Below, in pieces: positions 16,044 to 24,737 of a stretch of DNA of 32,970 bases. The notes under the pieces are model-generated. The model saw only the letters and a program-made list of their open reading frames with translations. It did no database searches and was not told the DNA's origin. Where the stretch lies: the NCBI RefSeq assembly GCF_031179985.1, contig NZ_JAPSHJ010000006.1:22775-55744 (forward strand). The letters run 5' to 3'. Source of the stretch: Arthrobacter sp. Its GTDB lineage: Bacteria; Actinomycetota; Actinomycetes; Actinomycetales; Micrococcaceae. The translations under genes and the position numbers were made by a program. Each line of letters begins with the position of its first letter. Position 1 is the first letter of the stretch.

Positions 16044-16858
16044 AGCACCACCTCCGAACGGACTGATGAGTGCCAGGACAACGTCTTCTTTTCGATGAAC
16101 CGCATGAGCATGTTGATGATGACGCCGATCAGCCCTGTTGCGAGCACCAGGGCGTACATGCCGGAAATTGCGCCGCCGGACTGGGCCAAGGCTATTTCCC
16201 GGCCCAGTCCCGGGGATCCGATGACGAGCTCCGCCGTGATCGCCAGGATCAGCGCGACGGAGGCAGCGAGGCGGACGCCGGTCATGAGGTAAGGCAGGGC
16301 GGTGGGAAACACCACATAGCGGATCCTCGCCATTCGCCCCAGCCCATAGGACTTGGCTGTGTTGTTGGCCACCAGGTCGATATCGGCCACTCCGTAGAGG
16401 ACCTGGATGAAGACCTGCCAGAAGGACGCATAGACGATCAGCATGAGCGACGACTCGATTTTCACGCCGAACATCAGCACCGCCAGGGGGATCAGCGCCA
16501 CCGACGGGATGGGACGCAGGAATTCGACGCTGGAGCTGGTCGCTCTCGCCAGGAAAGCGGATGAACCGATCAGAAAGCCAAGAACAAGGGCTGCAGCAAC
16601 TGCCATCAGCAAGCCGACGAACCAGGCAATCATCGTTTCCCCAACGCTCAGCCAAAAGGCGGTCAACCCAAAGGCCCGGAAAAGCTCCGCCATCACCTCA
16701 CTTGCCGGCGGCAGGAACCTCGGTTCAATGATTCCCGCCCGCGGGATCAGCTCCCACGTCAGCAGGAACCCCAGGATGCCCGCGAGGCCAAGGAACTGCT
16801 GGACCGGCACCGTGCGCCGTGACTGAGGAGTCCCTTGAGCCGTCACTTGAGCAGTCAT
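16040..16858 (-). CDS. ABC importer permease 1 (SsuC/TauC type)
   Basis: A 272-residue membrane protein with six helices after a hydrophilic N-terminus (MTAQVTAQGTPQSRRTVPVQQ). The EAA-type loop is NTAKSYGLGRMARIRYVVFPTALPYLMTGVR, and FLRPIPSVALIPLAVLMFG is the family's conserved helix-3 region. Its ATG overlaps the binding-protein stop by four bases and its own stop overlaps the second permease start, so the whole operon is translationally linked. Confidence 0.9.
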   Translation of the reverse strand: MTAQVTAQGTPQSRRTVPVQQFLGLAGILGFLLTWELIPRAGIIEPRFLPPASEVMAELFRAFGLTAFWLSVGETMIAWFVGLLMAVAAALVLGFLIGSSAFLARATSSSVEFLRPIPSVALIPLAVLMFGVKIESSLMLIVYASFWQVFIQVLYGVADIDLVANNTAKSYGLGRMARIRYVVFPTALPYLMTGVRLAASVALILAITAELVIGSPGLGREIALAQSGGAISGMYALVLATGLIGVIINMLMRFIEKKTLSWHSSVRSEVVL

Positions 16859-17859
16859 TTGACGGTCATCGTGGCGACGTCGGGTTCCTTGTCCACGTAG
16901 TTGTACTTCACCATCAGGGAACCGAGGTCCGACAGCACAGCGGCGGGAACTTCGCCGTCGAACTCTTCCATCTTCAGCTTCTGGGCGACGGCCGCGTCCA
17001 TGTTCATGAACTTCGGAAGGAGCGCACGGACCTGGTCCGGATTCTGTTCAGCCTTGGCCAGCGTCTCTTCCATGGCTTCCTTGAAGGACTTCACGATATC
17101 GGCATTCTGCTGGGCAAAGTTGCCGCTGGTGAAGCTGACCATGGTGGGCAGCCCGGGAAGGGCCGTCTGGTTGGGATAGCCGACCAGCGCGTTCTTGGTA
17201 TCCGCGAGTGCCTTTCCCAGGAACGGCTGAGGCAGCCAGGCTGCGTCCACCGAGCCGCGCTCGAGCTGGGCCTGCATGTCCGGGAACGGCATCTCGACAA
17301 ACTTGATCTTGGCAGGATCGGCACCTGCCTTTGCTGCGCTTTCCATGATGGTCAGGTCACCTTGAGTCTTCAACGTGTTAACGGCGACAGTCTTGCCCTC
17401 CAGGTCTGCAAAGGACGCAATTCCGGAAGCCTTCACGGCGATAACGCCGTTGACGTCCTCGCCTTCAGCCTTGGAATTGCTGAAGCCGGTAACGATCTTC
17501 ATGTCGAGGCCCTTGTTCACGGCGAGCATCACGGAGAGAGGATTTCCGACCGAGAAGTTCATGGTTCCGGTGGAGACCGCCGGCAGCATAGCTGCTCCCC
17601 CCTGCCCGGTCTGGAGTTCGACGGCGAGGCCGTGGTCAGCGAAGATGCCTTCGTCAATGCCGTACTGGACGGCGACGGAGGGTGCGATGGACAGGACACC
17701 GACGGTGACCTTCTTGAGGTCCCCGCCTGCGGCGGCCGCTGCACTGGGGGCCGTGCCTGCCGTGCCGGCCGGGGTGGAAAGCGAGCCGGAACCGCAGCCC
17801 GTAAGGGCCAGGGCGGCGAAGGCGCTGGCGGCGAGCAGTTTAGCGAGGTGCCTTTTCAT
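16855..17859 (-). CDS. ABC importer substrate-binding lipoprotein (NMT1/SsuA-like)
   Basis: A 334-residue exported lipoprotein with lipobox LTGCG (Cys22) and a short Ser/Ala/Gly linker. The periplasmic-binding-protein type 2 fold starts at VTVGVLSIAPSVAVQYGIDEGIFADHGLAVEL. GQGGAAMLPAVSTGTMNFSVGNPLSVM and GLDMKIVTGFS, then KTVAVNTLKTQGDL and DAAWLPQPF, follow the order known from NMT1/SsuA/TauA proteins. The ligand is likely an organic sulfonate or a similar small anion or aromatic compound, but it cannot be read directly. An in-frame ATG at 17886 exists; the GGAAGAG ribosome-binding site 10 bases before 17859 and the signal peptide favour the shorter form. It is the first gene of the operon and divergent from the MarR gene. 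Confidence 0.88.
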   Translation of the reverse strand: MKRHLAKLLAASAFAALALTGCGSGSLSTPAGTAGTAPSAAAAAGGDLKKVTVGVLSIAPSVAVQYGIDEGIFADHGLAVELQTGQGGAAMLPAVSTGTMNFSVGNPLSVMLAVNKGLDMKIVTGFSNSKAEGEDVNGVIAVKASGIASFADLEGKTVAVNTLKTQGDLTIMESAAKAGADPAKIKFVEMPFPDMQAQLERGSVDAAWLPQPFLGKALADTKNALVGYPNQTALPGLPTMVSFTSGNFAQQNADIVKSFKEAMEETLAKAEQNPDQVRALLPKFMNMDAAVAQKLKMEEFDGEVPAAVLSDLGSLMVKYNYVDKEPDVATMTVK

Positions 17860-17942
17860 TTTCTTTGACTCTTCCTTGAGTTCCATGACTGGCTTGATGC
17901 CCGAGTGAGCTGCACCACAGTGGACGTATCTATGTCAGCCCG

Positions 17943-18009
17943 AATAGTTGAAAATGTCAATAGTTCTATTTTTCTGCTAACTGCGTGATCGTGGCAGCTA
18001 TCAACTATA
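17943..18009. promoter_or_regulatory. Divergent promoter and candidate MarR operators
   Basis: This A/T-rich intergenic stretch holds repeated TAGTT half-sites: AATAGTTG at 17943-17950, AATAGTTC at 17959-17966 (period 16), the short palindrome AATAG-TT-CTATT at 17959-17970, and the inverse TCAACTATA at 18001-18009. On the reverse strand a perfect -35 hexamer TTGACA (17955-17960) for the importer operon lies between the first two half-sites. A -10 for it is less clear. Binding here by the MarR protein would block the importer promoter and possibly its own. The repeats are seen; the regulator link is inferred. Confidence 0.5.
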
Positions 18010-18019
18010 GGATTGAGCA

Positions 18020-18490
18020 ATGACCCAGCCCTCCACCACAGAGATCCCGCCGCCCGAAGGCCTCGAGCGGCTGTTGGGAAGCCCCCTCGTAACCGAGATC
18101 GAATTCCTGACGGCGCGTGCACGGGCGCTGGGGAGTGCAAAGGCCAACGCGCTGCTGGCGCCACTGGACCTGAAGATCAGGTCGTATGCGGTGCTGTCGC
18201 TGGCTTGCAGCGGCGCTGCGCCGTCACAACGCGAACTCGCTGAATTCCTGCTGCTGGATCCGAGCCAGATCGTGGCCCTGGTGGACGGGCTGGAACAACG
18301 GGGGCTGGTCAAGCGGGAAACTGACCCTCAGGATCGCCGCTCCAAGGTCATCAAAGGCACAGCCAAGGGTCGGCGGCTGCTTGCCCAGGCGGCCGCGGCC
18401 ACGCAGCAGGCAGAAGACCAGGCCATGGGTAATCTCAGCCCGACTGAACGTGCCCAGCTCAGGGACCTGCTGCGCCGAATTGCTTTCTAA
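18020..18490 (+). CDS. MarR-family transcriptional regulator
   Basis: A 156-residue winged-helix protein. A helical N-terminal dimerisation part (about 20-60) is followed by the helix-turn-helix SQRELAEFLLLDPSQIVALVDGLEQRGLVKR (about 73-103) and the wing with the family mark DPQDRRSKVIKGTAKGRRLL. MarR proteins usually repress a neighbouring operon and release it on binding a small aromatic or organic ligand. It is divergent from the importer operon, with repeated half-sites between, so it most likely controls that operon. Start ATG at 18020; the ribosome-binding site is weak (AGGATTGAGC). Confidence 0.88.
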   Translation: MTQPSTTEIPPPEGLERLLGSPLVTEIEFLTARARALGSAKANALLAPLDLKIRSYAVLSLACSGAAPSQRELAEFLLLDPSQIVALVDGLEQRGLVKRETDPQDRRSKVIKGTAKGRRLLAQAAAATQQAEDQAMGNLSPTERAQLRDLLRRIAF

Positions 18491-18591
18491 GCCAGGCGTT
18501 GCCGGGTTCAGGCGGCCGCGTGACGGTAACGCAAGTGCTTTTGGACACAGGCGTGGGCGCCAACCTCGCGTCCTCGGGTAAGTTAGACCTG

Positions 18592-18620
18592 TTGAAATAA
18601 CACACGACTCCAGCTATACG
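18592..18620 (+). promoter_or_regulatory. icd promoter (-35/-10)
   Basis: TTGAAA (18592-18597) and TATACG (18615-18620) are separated by exactly 17 bases, matching a SigA-type housekeeping promoter. Transcription would start near 18627, giving a leader of about 16 bases that contains the GGGAGA ribosome-binding site of icd. Confidence 0.6.
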
Positions 18621-18642
18621 CATACACCAGGGAGACACCTGA

Positions 18643-20862
18643 ATGGCCAAGATTATCTATACCCACACTGACGAAGCGCCCATGCTGGCCACCTATTCGT
18701 TCTTGCCTGTGATTGAAGCGTTTGCTTCGACTGCCGGTGTGGAAGTGGAGACCCGGGACATCTCGCTCTCTGGTCGTATCATCGCCGCGTTCGGGGACTT
18801 CCTCGCTGACGAGCAGCGCATCAATGACGATCTCGCCGAACTCGGCGCGCTGGCAAAGACCCCCGAAGCAAACATCATCAAACTCCCCAACATCAGTGCG
18901 TCATTGCCGCAGCTGAAGGCCGCCATCGCGGAACTGCAGGGCAAGGGCTATCAGCTCCCGGATTACCCGGACAACCCCGCCTCGGACGAAGAGACGGACA
19001 TCCGGTCCCGCTACGACAAGATCAAGGGTTCGGCAGTGAACCCGGTCCTGCGCGAAGGCAACTCGGACCGCCGGGCTCCGCTCTCGGTGAAAAACTACGC
19101 GCGCCAAAACCCTCACTCCATGGGTGCCTGGAGCCCCGACTCGAAAACCAACGTTGCTCACATGGAAGCCGATGATTTCCGCTCCAACGAGAAGTCTGTG
19201 GTTATCCCTGCCAACGGCACGCTCCAGATCCAGCAGGTCCGTGAAGACGGCACTGTCAAGGTACTCAAGAAGGCCTTCCCCGTCCTTGCCGGCGAGGTCA
19301 TTGACGGTACGGTCATGCGTGCGGCTGCCCTGGACGAGTTCCTGGCTGCCCAGGTTGCCCGCGCCAGGGAAGAGGGCGTGCTCTTCTCCGCTCACCTGAA
19401 GGCCACCATGATGAAGGTCTCCGACCCCATCATCTTCGGCCACGTAGTGAAGGCCTACTTCTCGGAACTGTTCGAGACATACGGCAAGCAACTGACCGCC
19501 GCAGGCATCAACCCCAACAACGGCCTCGCGGCTATCCTGAACGGGCTCGAAAACCTCCCCGAGGACGTCCGTGAAGGCGTTCAGGCTGCCATCAGGAAGG
19601 GCCTGGAAGAAGGCCCCGCGCTGGCCATGGTTGATTCCGACAAGGGCATCACCAGCCTCCACGTTCCCAGCGACATCATCGTGGACGCCTCCATGCCTGC
19701 CATGATCCGCTCCTCCGGCCACATGTGGGGACCGGACGGCAAGGAAGCGGACACGCTGGCGGTCCTGCCTGACAGCTCCTACGCAGGCATCTACCAGGTT
19801 GTCCTGGACGACTGCCGCGCACACGGTGCCTTCGATCCCACCACCATGGGTACCGTTCCCAACGTAGGCCTCATGGCCCAGGCCGCCGAGGAATACGGCA
19901 GCCACGACAAGACCTTCGAAGTCCAGGCCGCCGGCACCATGCAGCTCGTGGACGGCGAAGGCAACGTCCTGATCGAACACCAGGTATTCCCCGGCGATAT
20001 CTGGCGCGCCTGCCAGACCAAGGACGTGCCCATCCGCGACTGGGTCAAGCTCGCCGTCACCCGGGCCCGTGCCTCACAGACGCCCGCAGTTTTCTGGTTG
20101 GACGAAACCCGCGCCCACGATGCAAACCTGATCGCAAAGGTCCGGGAGTATCTGCAGGACTTCGACACTGAGGGCCTGCAGATCGAAATCATGTCTCCGG
20201 AGAAAGCCACCGCCTTCACCCTGGAGCGCATCCGCAAGGGCGAGGACACCATCTCCGTCACCGGAAACGTCCTCCGCGACTACCTCACGGACCTGTTCCC
20301 GATTCTCGAACTCGGTACGAGCGCCAAAATGCTGTCCATCGTTCCGCTCATCAACGGCGGAGGCCTCTTTGAAACCGGAGCCGGCGGGTCTGCCCCCAAG
20401 CACGTCCAGCAGCTCCTGAAAGAAAACCACCTGCGGTGGGACAGCCTTGGAGAGTTCCTCGCCCTTGCCGTCAGCTTCGAGCACCTTGCCACAAGCACAG
20501 GCAATGCCCGTGCCCAGGTGTTGGCCGACACCCTGGACCGCGCCACCGGTACTTTCCTGCTGGAAAACAAGTCCCCGAGCCGCCGCGTAGGGGAAATCGA
20601 CAACCGTGGCAGCCACTTCTTCCTGGCTCAGTTTTGGGCCCGTGAACTGGCGAAGCAGACCGACGACGCCGAGCTCGCCGAGTCCTTCATCTCGATCGCC
20701 GAGGCGCTGACGTCCAACGAGGACGCCATCGTAGGCGAGCTGCTCGCTGTCCAGGGTTCACCCGTGGACATCGGCGGCTACTACCGCCCCGATGTTGAGA
20801 AGGTAGCCGCCGTCATGCGTCCTTCTGCCAAGTTCAACGAAGTCCTCGCCGCGCTGAAGTAG
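18643..20862 (+). CDS. icd: Monomeric NADP-dependent isocitrate dehydrogenase
   Basis: A 739-residue cytosolic TCA-cycle enzyme that oxidises isocitrate to 2-oxoglutarate with NADP+, of the large monomeric type found in Actinobacteria, Corynebacterium and Azotobacter. Landmarks include [24 protein letters not shown] at the N-terminus, [40 protein letters not shown] [65 protein letters not shown], and the C-terminal [14 protein letters not shown]. Length equals the family norm of about 738. GGGAGA lies before the ATG. It is monocistronic, between its own promoter and a very strong terminator. Confidence 0.97.
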   Translation: MAKIIYTHTDEAPMLATYSFLPVIEAFASTAGVEVETRDISLSGRIIAAFGDFLADEQRINDDLAELGALAKTPEANIIKLPNISASLPQLKAAIAELQGKGYQLPDYPDNPASDEETDIRSRYDKIKGSAVNPVLREGNSDRRAPLSVKNYARQNPHSMGAWSPDSKTNVAHMEADDFRSNEKSVVIPANGTLQIQQVREDGTVKVLKKAFPVLAGEVIDGTVMRAAALDEFLAAQVARAREEGVLFSAHLKATMMKVSDPIIFGHVVKAYFSELFETYGKQLTAAGINPNNGLAAILNGLENLPEDVREGVQAAIRKGLEEGPALAMVDSDKGITSLHVPSDIIVDASMPAMIRSSGHMWGPDGKEADTLAVLPDSSYAGIYQVVLDDCRAHGAFDPTTMGTVPNVGLMAQAAEEYGSHDKTFEVQAAGTMQLVDGEGNVLIEHQVFPGDIWRACQTKDVPIRDWVKLAVTRARASQTPAVFWLDETRAHDANLIAKVREYLQDFDTEGLQIEIMSPEKATAFTLERIRKGEDTISVTGNVLRDYLTDLFPILELGTSAKMLSIVPLINGGGLFETGAGGSAPKHVQQLLKENHLRWDSLGEFLALAVSFEHLATSTGNARAQVLADTLDRATGTFLLENKSPSRRVGEIDNRGSHFFLAQFWARELAKQTDDAELAESFISIAEALTSNEDAIVGELLAVQGSPVDIGGYYRPDVEKVAAVMRPSAKFNEVLAALK

Positions 20863-20882
20863 CCCGGCCGGGTTGATAACGA

Positions 20883-20921
20883 AAAACGCCTCGCTGCTCC
20901 TTGGGAGCAGCGAGGCGTTTT
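20883..20921. terminator. Bidirectional terminator between icd and SRPBCC gene
   Basis: A perfect 18-bp stem (20883-20900 with 20904-20921) around a three-base loop. The stem starts with AAAA and ends with TTTT, so it works as an intrinsic terminator from both sides, for icd (+) and for the convergent gene at 20938 (-). Confidence 0.93.
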
Positions 20922-20937
20922 GTTGTCGTAGTGCCTT

Positions 20938-21558
20938 TTAGCGCTCGGTTGGCCGGCCGTAGGGAGCGTCCGGAGCCATATCCGGATCAGTGTTCACGGG
21001 TCGCTCCGTAGGGACGGCGCCGTAGCCCATCTCTTCCTCCATGGGCACGGTGGTTCCCGAGGTACCCGAAGCAGAGGTCAGGCCGGCATCAGAGCCGCTA
21101 ACCTCGCCCCCGCTCACAGTTTCACGCCATGCACCGGTTTCCACTTCCCGTTCCTCGATGAACTTCTTGAAACGCTTGAGGTCCGCAGCTACCTGGCGGG
21201 AATCCAGTCCGATGGCTGCGCCGATGTTCTCGGCGGCTGAATCAGGTTCCCAGACAAGCTCAACGGTTACCTGCGTTTCTGTTGGGCCAAGCGCCTCGAA
21301 CCAGACGGTTCCGGCGTTCCTTGGCTGGTCCAGGCTCTCCCAGGTGACGCGGTTGTCTGGTTCCTGGAGCGTGATTGCGGCATCGTATTCCCGCTTGACG
21401 CCGGCAATGCTGGTCTTGAAATGGACAGTGGTGTCGTCAATCTGTGTGACAGAATCGACGCCGCTCATGAAATGCGGGAAGTCCTCAAACTGCGTCCATT
21501 GATTGTAGGCCTGGCTGAGCGGGACGTTGACGTTGATGGATTCCTGAACTGTTGCCAT
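20938..21558 (-). CDS. SRPBCC (START-like) family protein
   Basis: A 206-residue cytosolic protein. Residues 1-145 form a START/polyketide-cyclase-like ligand-binding fold: ESINVNVPLSQAYNQWTQFEDFPHFMSGVDSVTQIDD at the start, DNRVTWESLDQPRNAGTVWFEALGPTETQVTVELVWEP in the middle, and the long C-terminal helix VAADLKRFKKFIEERE. The form is that of the small actinobacterial SRPBCC proteins, often near stress genes. The remaining 60 residues are Gly/Ser/Pro-rich and look disordered. The ligand is unknown. It is a single gene ending at the shared terminator. Confidence 0.85.
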   Translation of the reverse strand: MATVQESINVNVPLSQAYNQWTQFEDFPHFMSGVDSVTQIDDTTVHFKTSIAGVKREYDAAITLQEPDNRVTWESLDQPRNAGTVWFEALGPTETQVTVELVWEPDSAAENIGAAIGLDSRQVAADLKRFKKFIEEREVETGAWRETVSGGEVSGSDAGLTSASGTSGTTVPMEEEMGYGAVPTERPVNTDPDMAPDAPYGRPTER

Positions 21559-21704
21559 GCGTAGTTCACTCCTTCAGCTGGCGGACCTGGGGTCCGCGGT
21601 TCTGATTCCGCAGGCTTACGGGGCCTGCTTAACCAACGTAGCCGGAATGAGAAAAAATAGTAAGCTAGCTGAGCAAATAGTGCTGACCATGGCCAAGAAG
21701 AAGG

Positions 21705-22175
21705 CTACCCGTCCTTGTCCTTGCCCTTTCCCTCGTCGTCCCCCTTGCCATCATTTCCGCCGTCGTCCTTCTTAGGCTCTTCGACTTTCTCCTCCGGTGG
21801 AGCGGCCGGCGTGGGGGTGGCAGATGCCGCAGCAGCCGCATCTGCGGCGGCCTTGGCTTGAGCCGCAGCCTGGGCGCTAAGAAGATCAGTCCGTACAGCC
21901 TCAATAGCGGTCATAATGCTTTGATGCCGTTTGAAGGACACCTCACCGTTGGCGCCGGCAACCTCGAGCTGCTCTTCCAACTCCGCCAAGGCGACGAGAG
22001 CCCCAGCGGGATCGTTCGCTGCTGCCAGGTCGGTCACCGTGAGGACCCGGGACTGGAGCCGCTTGGAGGCGTCGAATCCCAACTCAGGCTCTGCGGGTCC
22101 GCAGGCAGCCAGCGAGAGCACCAGCAAACCACCTATGACGGCTGCGCAAACGCGCCGGAGTGCATTACGGCTCAA
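21705..22175 (-). CDS. Lipoprotein coupled to Ser/Thr kinase gene
   Basis: A 156-residue exported lipoprotein with lipobox LAAC (Cys25). The mature part has a helical region of about 80 residues (SKRLQSRVLTVTDLAAANDPAGALVALAELEEQLEVAG...) and ends in an Ala run and a highly charged Lys/Asp/Gly/Glu tail (PPEEKVEEPKK, GKGDDEGKGKDKDG). I do not recognise the family. The start is a TTG whose bases overlap the kinase stop (TTGA), so it is translated by coupling to the kinase. This suggests a working link, perhaps as an extracellular partner or sensor component for the kinase. The link is an inference from gene order. Confidence 0.7.
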   Translation of the reverse strand: MSRNALRRVCAAVIGGLLVLSLAACGPAEPELGFDASKRLQSRVLTVTDLAAANDPAGALVALAELEEQLEVAGANGEVSFKRHQSIMTAIEAVRTDLLSAQAAAQAKAAADAAAAASATPTPAAPPEEKVEEPKKDDGGNDGKGDDEGKGKDKDG

Positions 22176-23386
22176 GGTTCCACGCTCTTCTGCAACTGCT
22201 CGAGGTGTTCGCCCAAGGTTCCGGTGACGGTCGGGTAGGGGACGACGACGTCGCTGGCTTTCGGGGCGGAGAGGGAAATCACGACGGCGGATACTGCCGC
22301 GATAACCGCCAGGATGAGCAGTACCAGGCCAATCCGCCCGCGCTTCCCCAATTGCCGGATCCTGGACTTACCGGCCTCACGGTCCTCGGTTGTCGCTGCA
22401 GGGGTGACGGACGGGGAGGCATTCGAGACATAGTCGTGGGAATCCGCCTGCAAGGACAGCGGCGCGCGGGACGGAATGGCGGGCAGCATGCGTGTATGTT
22501 CTTCAACCAGCGGTCCCGGAACGGATTCGGTGGAGAGGAGGGCCTGACGTAAAGCTACTTCGATGTCGGCGGCAGTAGGCCGCCCCAAGGGATCGAGGGC
22601 CGTCATGGCCCTCAGCAGATCAGCCCATTCGTTGGGAAGATCCGGCGGGATTTCCGGTGCGCGTTGTAGCCGCGCTACAGCGGACTCCACAGCGCTGCCG
22701 GGATATTCGACGGCGCCTTTGATGGATTCCAGAAGCACCAGGCCAAAGGAGTAAATATCGCTGGCCGCGCCCATTTCGGCGCCTTTGGCTTGTTCCGGGC
22801 TGAGGTATGCAGCGGTACCCACCATGGTCCCGGTGGCAGTCAAACGTGTGCCATCGACGATACGGGCAATGCCGAAATCCGTGAGCTTTGGCCGGTCCGG
22901 CTCGCCCGGCCGACCTGGAACCAGGAGGATGTTTCCAGGCTTAATATCGCGGTGGATGATGCCAAGGCCATGGACGTAGGCAAGCGCATCGGCAATTCCT
23001 GCTCCGATAACGGCAAGTTCGTCCAAAGACACCGGGCCGCGTCTGATCCTTGTCCGGAGGTCCTCGCCCTCGATGAGCTCCATGGTGAGGAAGGGCCTTG
23101 GCTCGTCTGGAATCCGGTTATCAATGCCGGCGTCGAACAAGGTGACCAGACCAGGGTGGTTGAGGGTGGCCAGCAGCGTTATCTCAGCTTCCTGACGCTT
23201 GAGCTCTTCGGCGTCCGGGGCCTGCGGGGCGAACAGTTTGAGGGCCACATCACGGCCCAGATTCTCGTCCCGGGCGTTGTAGACGGAGGCCATTCCGCCG
23301 CGCCCGATCACCTCACCCAGTCTGTAGCGTCCGCCGACAACCTCGCTTTTGGTGTCGCTTGGCGAATCCACCACCGTCGTCCCCAT
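22172..23386 (-). CDS. PknB-like Ser/Thr protein kinase, membrane-bound
   Basis: A 404-residue eukaryotic-type kinase. The kinase domain (about 21-285) has the Gly-rich loop GEVIGRGGMASVY, Lys50 (ALK), the catalytic loop HRDIKPGN (Asp147), DFG at 170-172 and the activation segment GTMVGTAAYLSPEQ, all intact. A linker of about 65 residues leads to one membrane helix (about 352-373). The outer part is only about 30 residues and holds no PASTA repeat, unlike PknB itself. The kinase should therefore act in the cytosol, with little of its own extracellular sensor. The lipoprotein gene that overlaps its stop could supply that. Substrates are unknown. Confidence 0.92.
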   Translation of the reverse strand: MGTTVVDSPSDTKSEVVGGRYRLGEVIGRGGMASVYNARDENLGRDVALKLFAPQAPDAEELKRQEAEITLLATLNHPGLVTLFDAGIDNRIPDEPRPFLTMELIEGEDLRTRIRRGPVSLDELAVIGAGIADALAYVHGLGIIHRDIKPGNILLVPGRPGEPDRPKLTDFGIARIVDGTRLTATGTMVGTAAYLSPEQAKGAEMGAASDIYSFGLVLLESIKGAVEYPGSAVESAVARLQRAPEIPPDLPNEWADLLRAMTALDPLGRPTAADIEVALRQALLSTESVPGPLVEEHTRMLPAIPSRAPLSLQADSHDYVSNASPSVTPAATTEDREAGKSRIRQLGKRGRIGLVLLILAVIAAVSAVVISLSAPKASDVVVPYPTVTGTLGEHLEQLQKSVEP

Positions 23387-23503
23387 CTCCTACTGGGCAC
23401 AATGTCGCGCCGTACTTCAAGAATAATACCGTGACGGCTTTCCGCCCATTGCCGAGGGGACCTCAACACCGTTCTGTGACCCAAAGCAGACAGGCCGATG
23501 GTC

Positions 23504-23536
23504 CGACCGTGAAAAATCCGGGACCCTTCACGGTCG
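23504..23536 (-). terminator. Hairpin after the surface-protein gene
   Basis: A perfect 10-bp stem (CGACCGTGAA at 23504-23513 with its complement at 23527-23536) lies about 100 bases beyond the stop of the gene at 23634 and upstream of the kinase gene. No T-run follows, so it is a probable but not classical terminator. The rest of 23387-23633 shows nothing else I can name. Confidence 0.5.
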
Positions 23537-23633
23537 AACCGCCGACGCAACAAGGACGTAGGTGTGGTTATGTCTTCCAGGCGCCTCCTTTCCTGCCGTC
23601 GATTCCCTTAATAGATGTAAGTGACCAGCCCCG

Positions 23634-24737
23634 TCAGGCCCTACGCCGAAGGATCATCAACAGGCCGGCGAACAGGAGAAGCAGTGCCACCGGAAGCAGC
23701 GATGCATCAACTCCGGTCTTGGCAAGGGTCTGCTGGCTTGCTGCAGCCGTACCGGAACCAGCAGCGGAGACTGCAGGAGCCTTCACGAGACCCGCAGTGT
23801 TCACCACCGGTCCCGAACCCGACCCTGCCGTGGAGACCGCAGGAGCCTTCACGAGACCCGCAGTGTTCACCAACAGTCCCGAACCCGACCCAGCGGGAAC
23901 AGTTCCCGTGCTGCTTCCACGGGTGCCGGAGTTGCCATCAGGGGTGGTGCCGGTGTTGCGGCCGGGGGTGGTTGGAGTGCCGGCACCGCCGGTTGTTCCG
24001 TCATCGGTACCGGGACCATCCGTACCCGGACCTTCCGTGCCGGGACCGTCGGTGCCGGGATCAGTTCCGCCACAACCCGCAGCGGAGCCGAGGCCAAGAC
24101 GCAGGCAGAGATCCAGAGCGAGATCGCTGCCGATGCCGGTGTCTCCGGTACTGGCGACCACACCCAGGTTCACGGCGGCGTCTGCGGCGATGGTGGTGTT
24201 GTCAACGATGCCGGTTGCTGTGCCGAGGCCCAGGTTCACGGCGGCGTCTGCGGCGATGGTGGTGTTGTCACCAACGCCGTCAACGACGCCGGTTGCTGTG
24301 CCGAGGCCCAGGTTCACGGCGGCGTCTGCGGCGATGGTGGTGTTGTCACCAACGCCGGTTGCGGTTCCGGTGCCGAGGTTCACGGCAGCATCAGCGGCGA
24401 CTGTGGTGCTGTCAACGATGCCGGTTGCTGTGCCGAGACCCAGGTTTACATCCGCTGCAACGTCAGCCACAAGGGCCGTCGAACCGGTGGTGGCAGGAGC
24501 TGCCGTGCCCAATGCGACGTCTACAGTGGCATTCAGCCCGGAGGAGGTTGACGGCGTTGAGTCACCCAGCAGGCCCAACGACGTCGTGTTTGCGGCTACG
24601 GCCGCTGAGACCGAAGCGGTGACGGACTCGTCCGCTGCGCTGGTGGTGTCCGCTGCATTGGCAGCGGTGGCGCCGAGGGCAAGTAGCCCGCCGGCAAAGA
24701 GGGTGCTTAGCAGCCCTCTACGAAGATGTGTATGCAT
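23634..24737 (-). CDS. Repeat-rich cell-wall-anchored protein with LAKTG signal
   Basis: A 367-residue exported surface protein. A signal peptide (about 1-29) is followed by an Ala/Thr-rich region. Then come four tandem units of 22, 22, 26 and 22 residues (97-188) built on VNLGLGTATG and DNTTIAADAA, plus a partial fifth. Next are a CxxxxxxxxxxC loop (Cys211, Cys222), PGT(D/E)G repeats (about 227-245) and two further 22-residue copies of VNTAGLVKAPAVS (290 and 312). The C-terminus is a sorting signal: LAKTG (338-342), a hydrophobic helix (about 346-363) and RRRA. LAxTG is the motif known for class E sortases of high-GC Gram-positives. No sortase is in the window. An AGGAGA ribosome-binding site precedes the ATG. 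Function unknown; a structural or adhesive role is possible. Confidence 0.82.
   Translation of the reverse strand: MHTHLRRGLLSTLFAGGLLALGATAANAADTTSAADESVTASVSAAVAANTTSLGLLGDSTPSTSSGLNATVDVALGTAAPATTGSTALVADVAADVNLGLGTATGIVDSTTVAADAAVNLGTGTATGVGDNTTIAADAAVNLGLGTATGVVDGVGDNTTIAADAAVNLGLGTATGIVDNTTIAADAAVNLGVVASTGDTGIGSDLALDLCLRLGLGSAAGCGGTDPGTDGPGTEGPGTDGPGTDDGTTGGAGTPTTPGRNTGTTPDGNSGTRGSSTGTVPAGSGSGLLVNTAGLVKAPAVSTAGSGSGPVVNTAGLVKAPAVSAAGSGTAAASQQTLAKTGVDASLLPVALLLLFAGLLMILRRRA
23774..23892. repeat. 66-base direct repeat within surface-protein gene
   Basis: Two near-identical copies start at 23774 and 23840. They encode the two VNTAGLVKAPAVS units before the sorting signal. The first copy is 66 bases and the second fades after about 53. 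Confidence 0.8.
24174..24449. repeat. Tandem 66/78-base repeat within surface-protein gene
   Basis: Four tandem units (66, 66, 78 and 66 bases) encode residues 97-188. Several copies are almost identical in DNA, so copy number could vary between strains by slippage or recombination. Confidence 0.85.

Noticed and set aside
15270..16655. N-terminal extension of permease 2 giving 461 residues
   Set aside because: The extra part is the second frame of permease 1. The ATG at 16043 shows ATGA coupling and gives the normal family length.
18901..19980. Reverse open frame of 359 codons
   Set aside because: Antisense to icd, which is conserved over its full length.
23774..24449. Possible CRISPR-like array
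   Set aside because: The repeats are in frame, adjacent without unique spacers, and encode repeated protein units.
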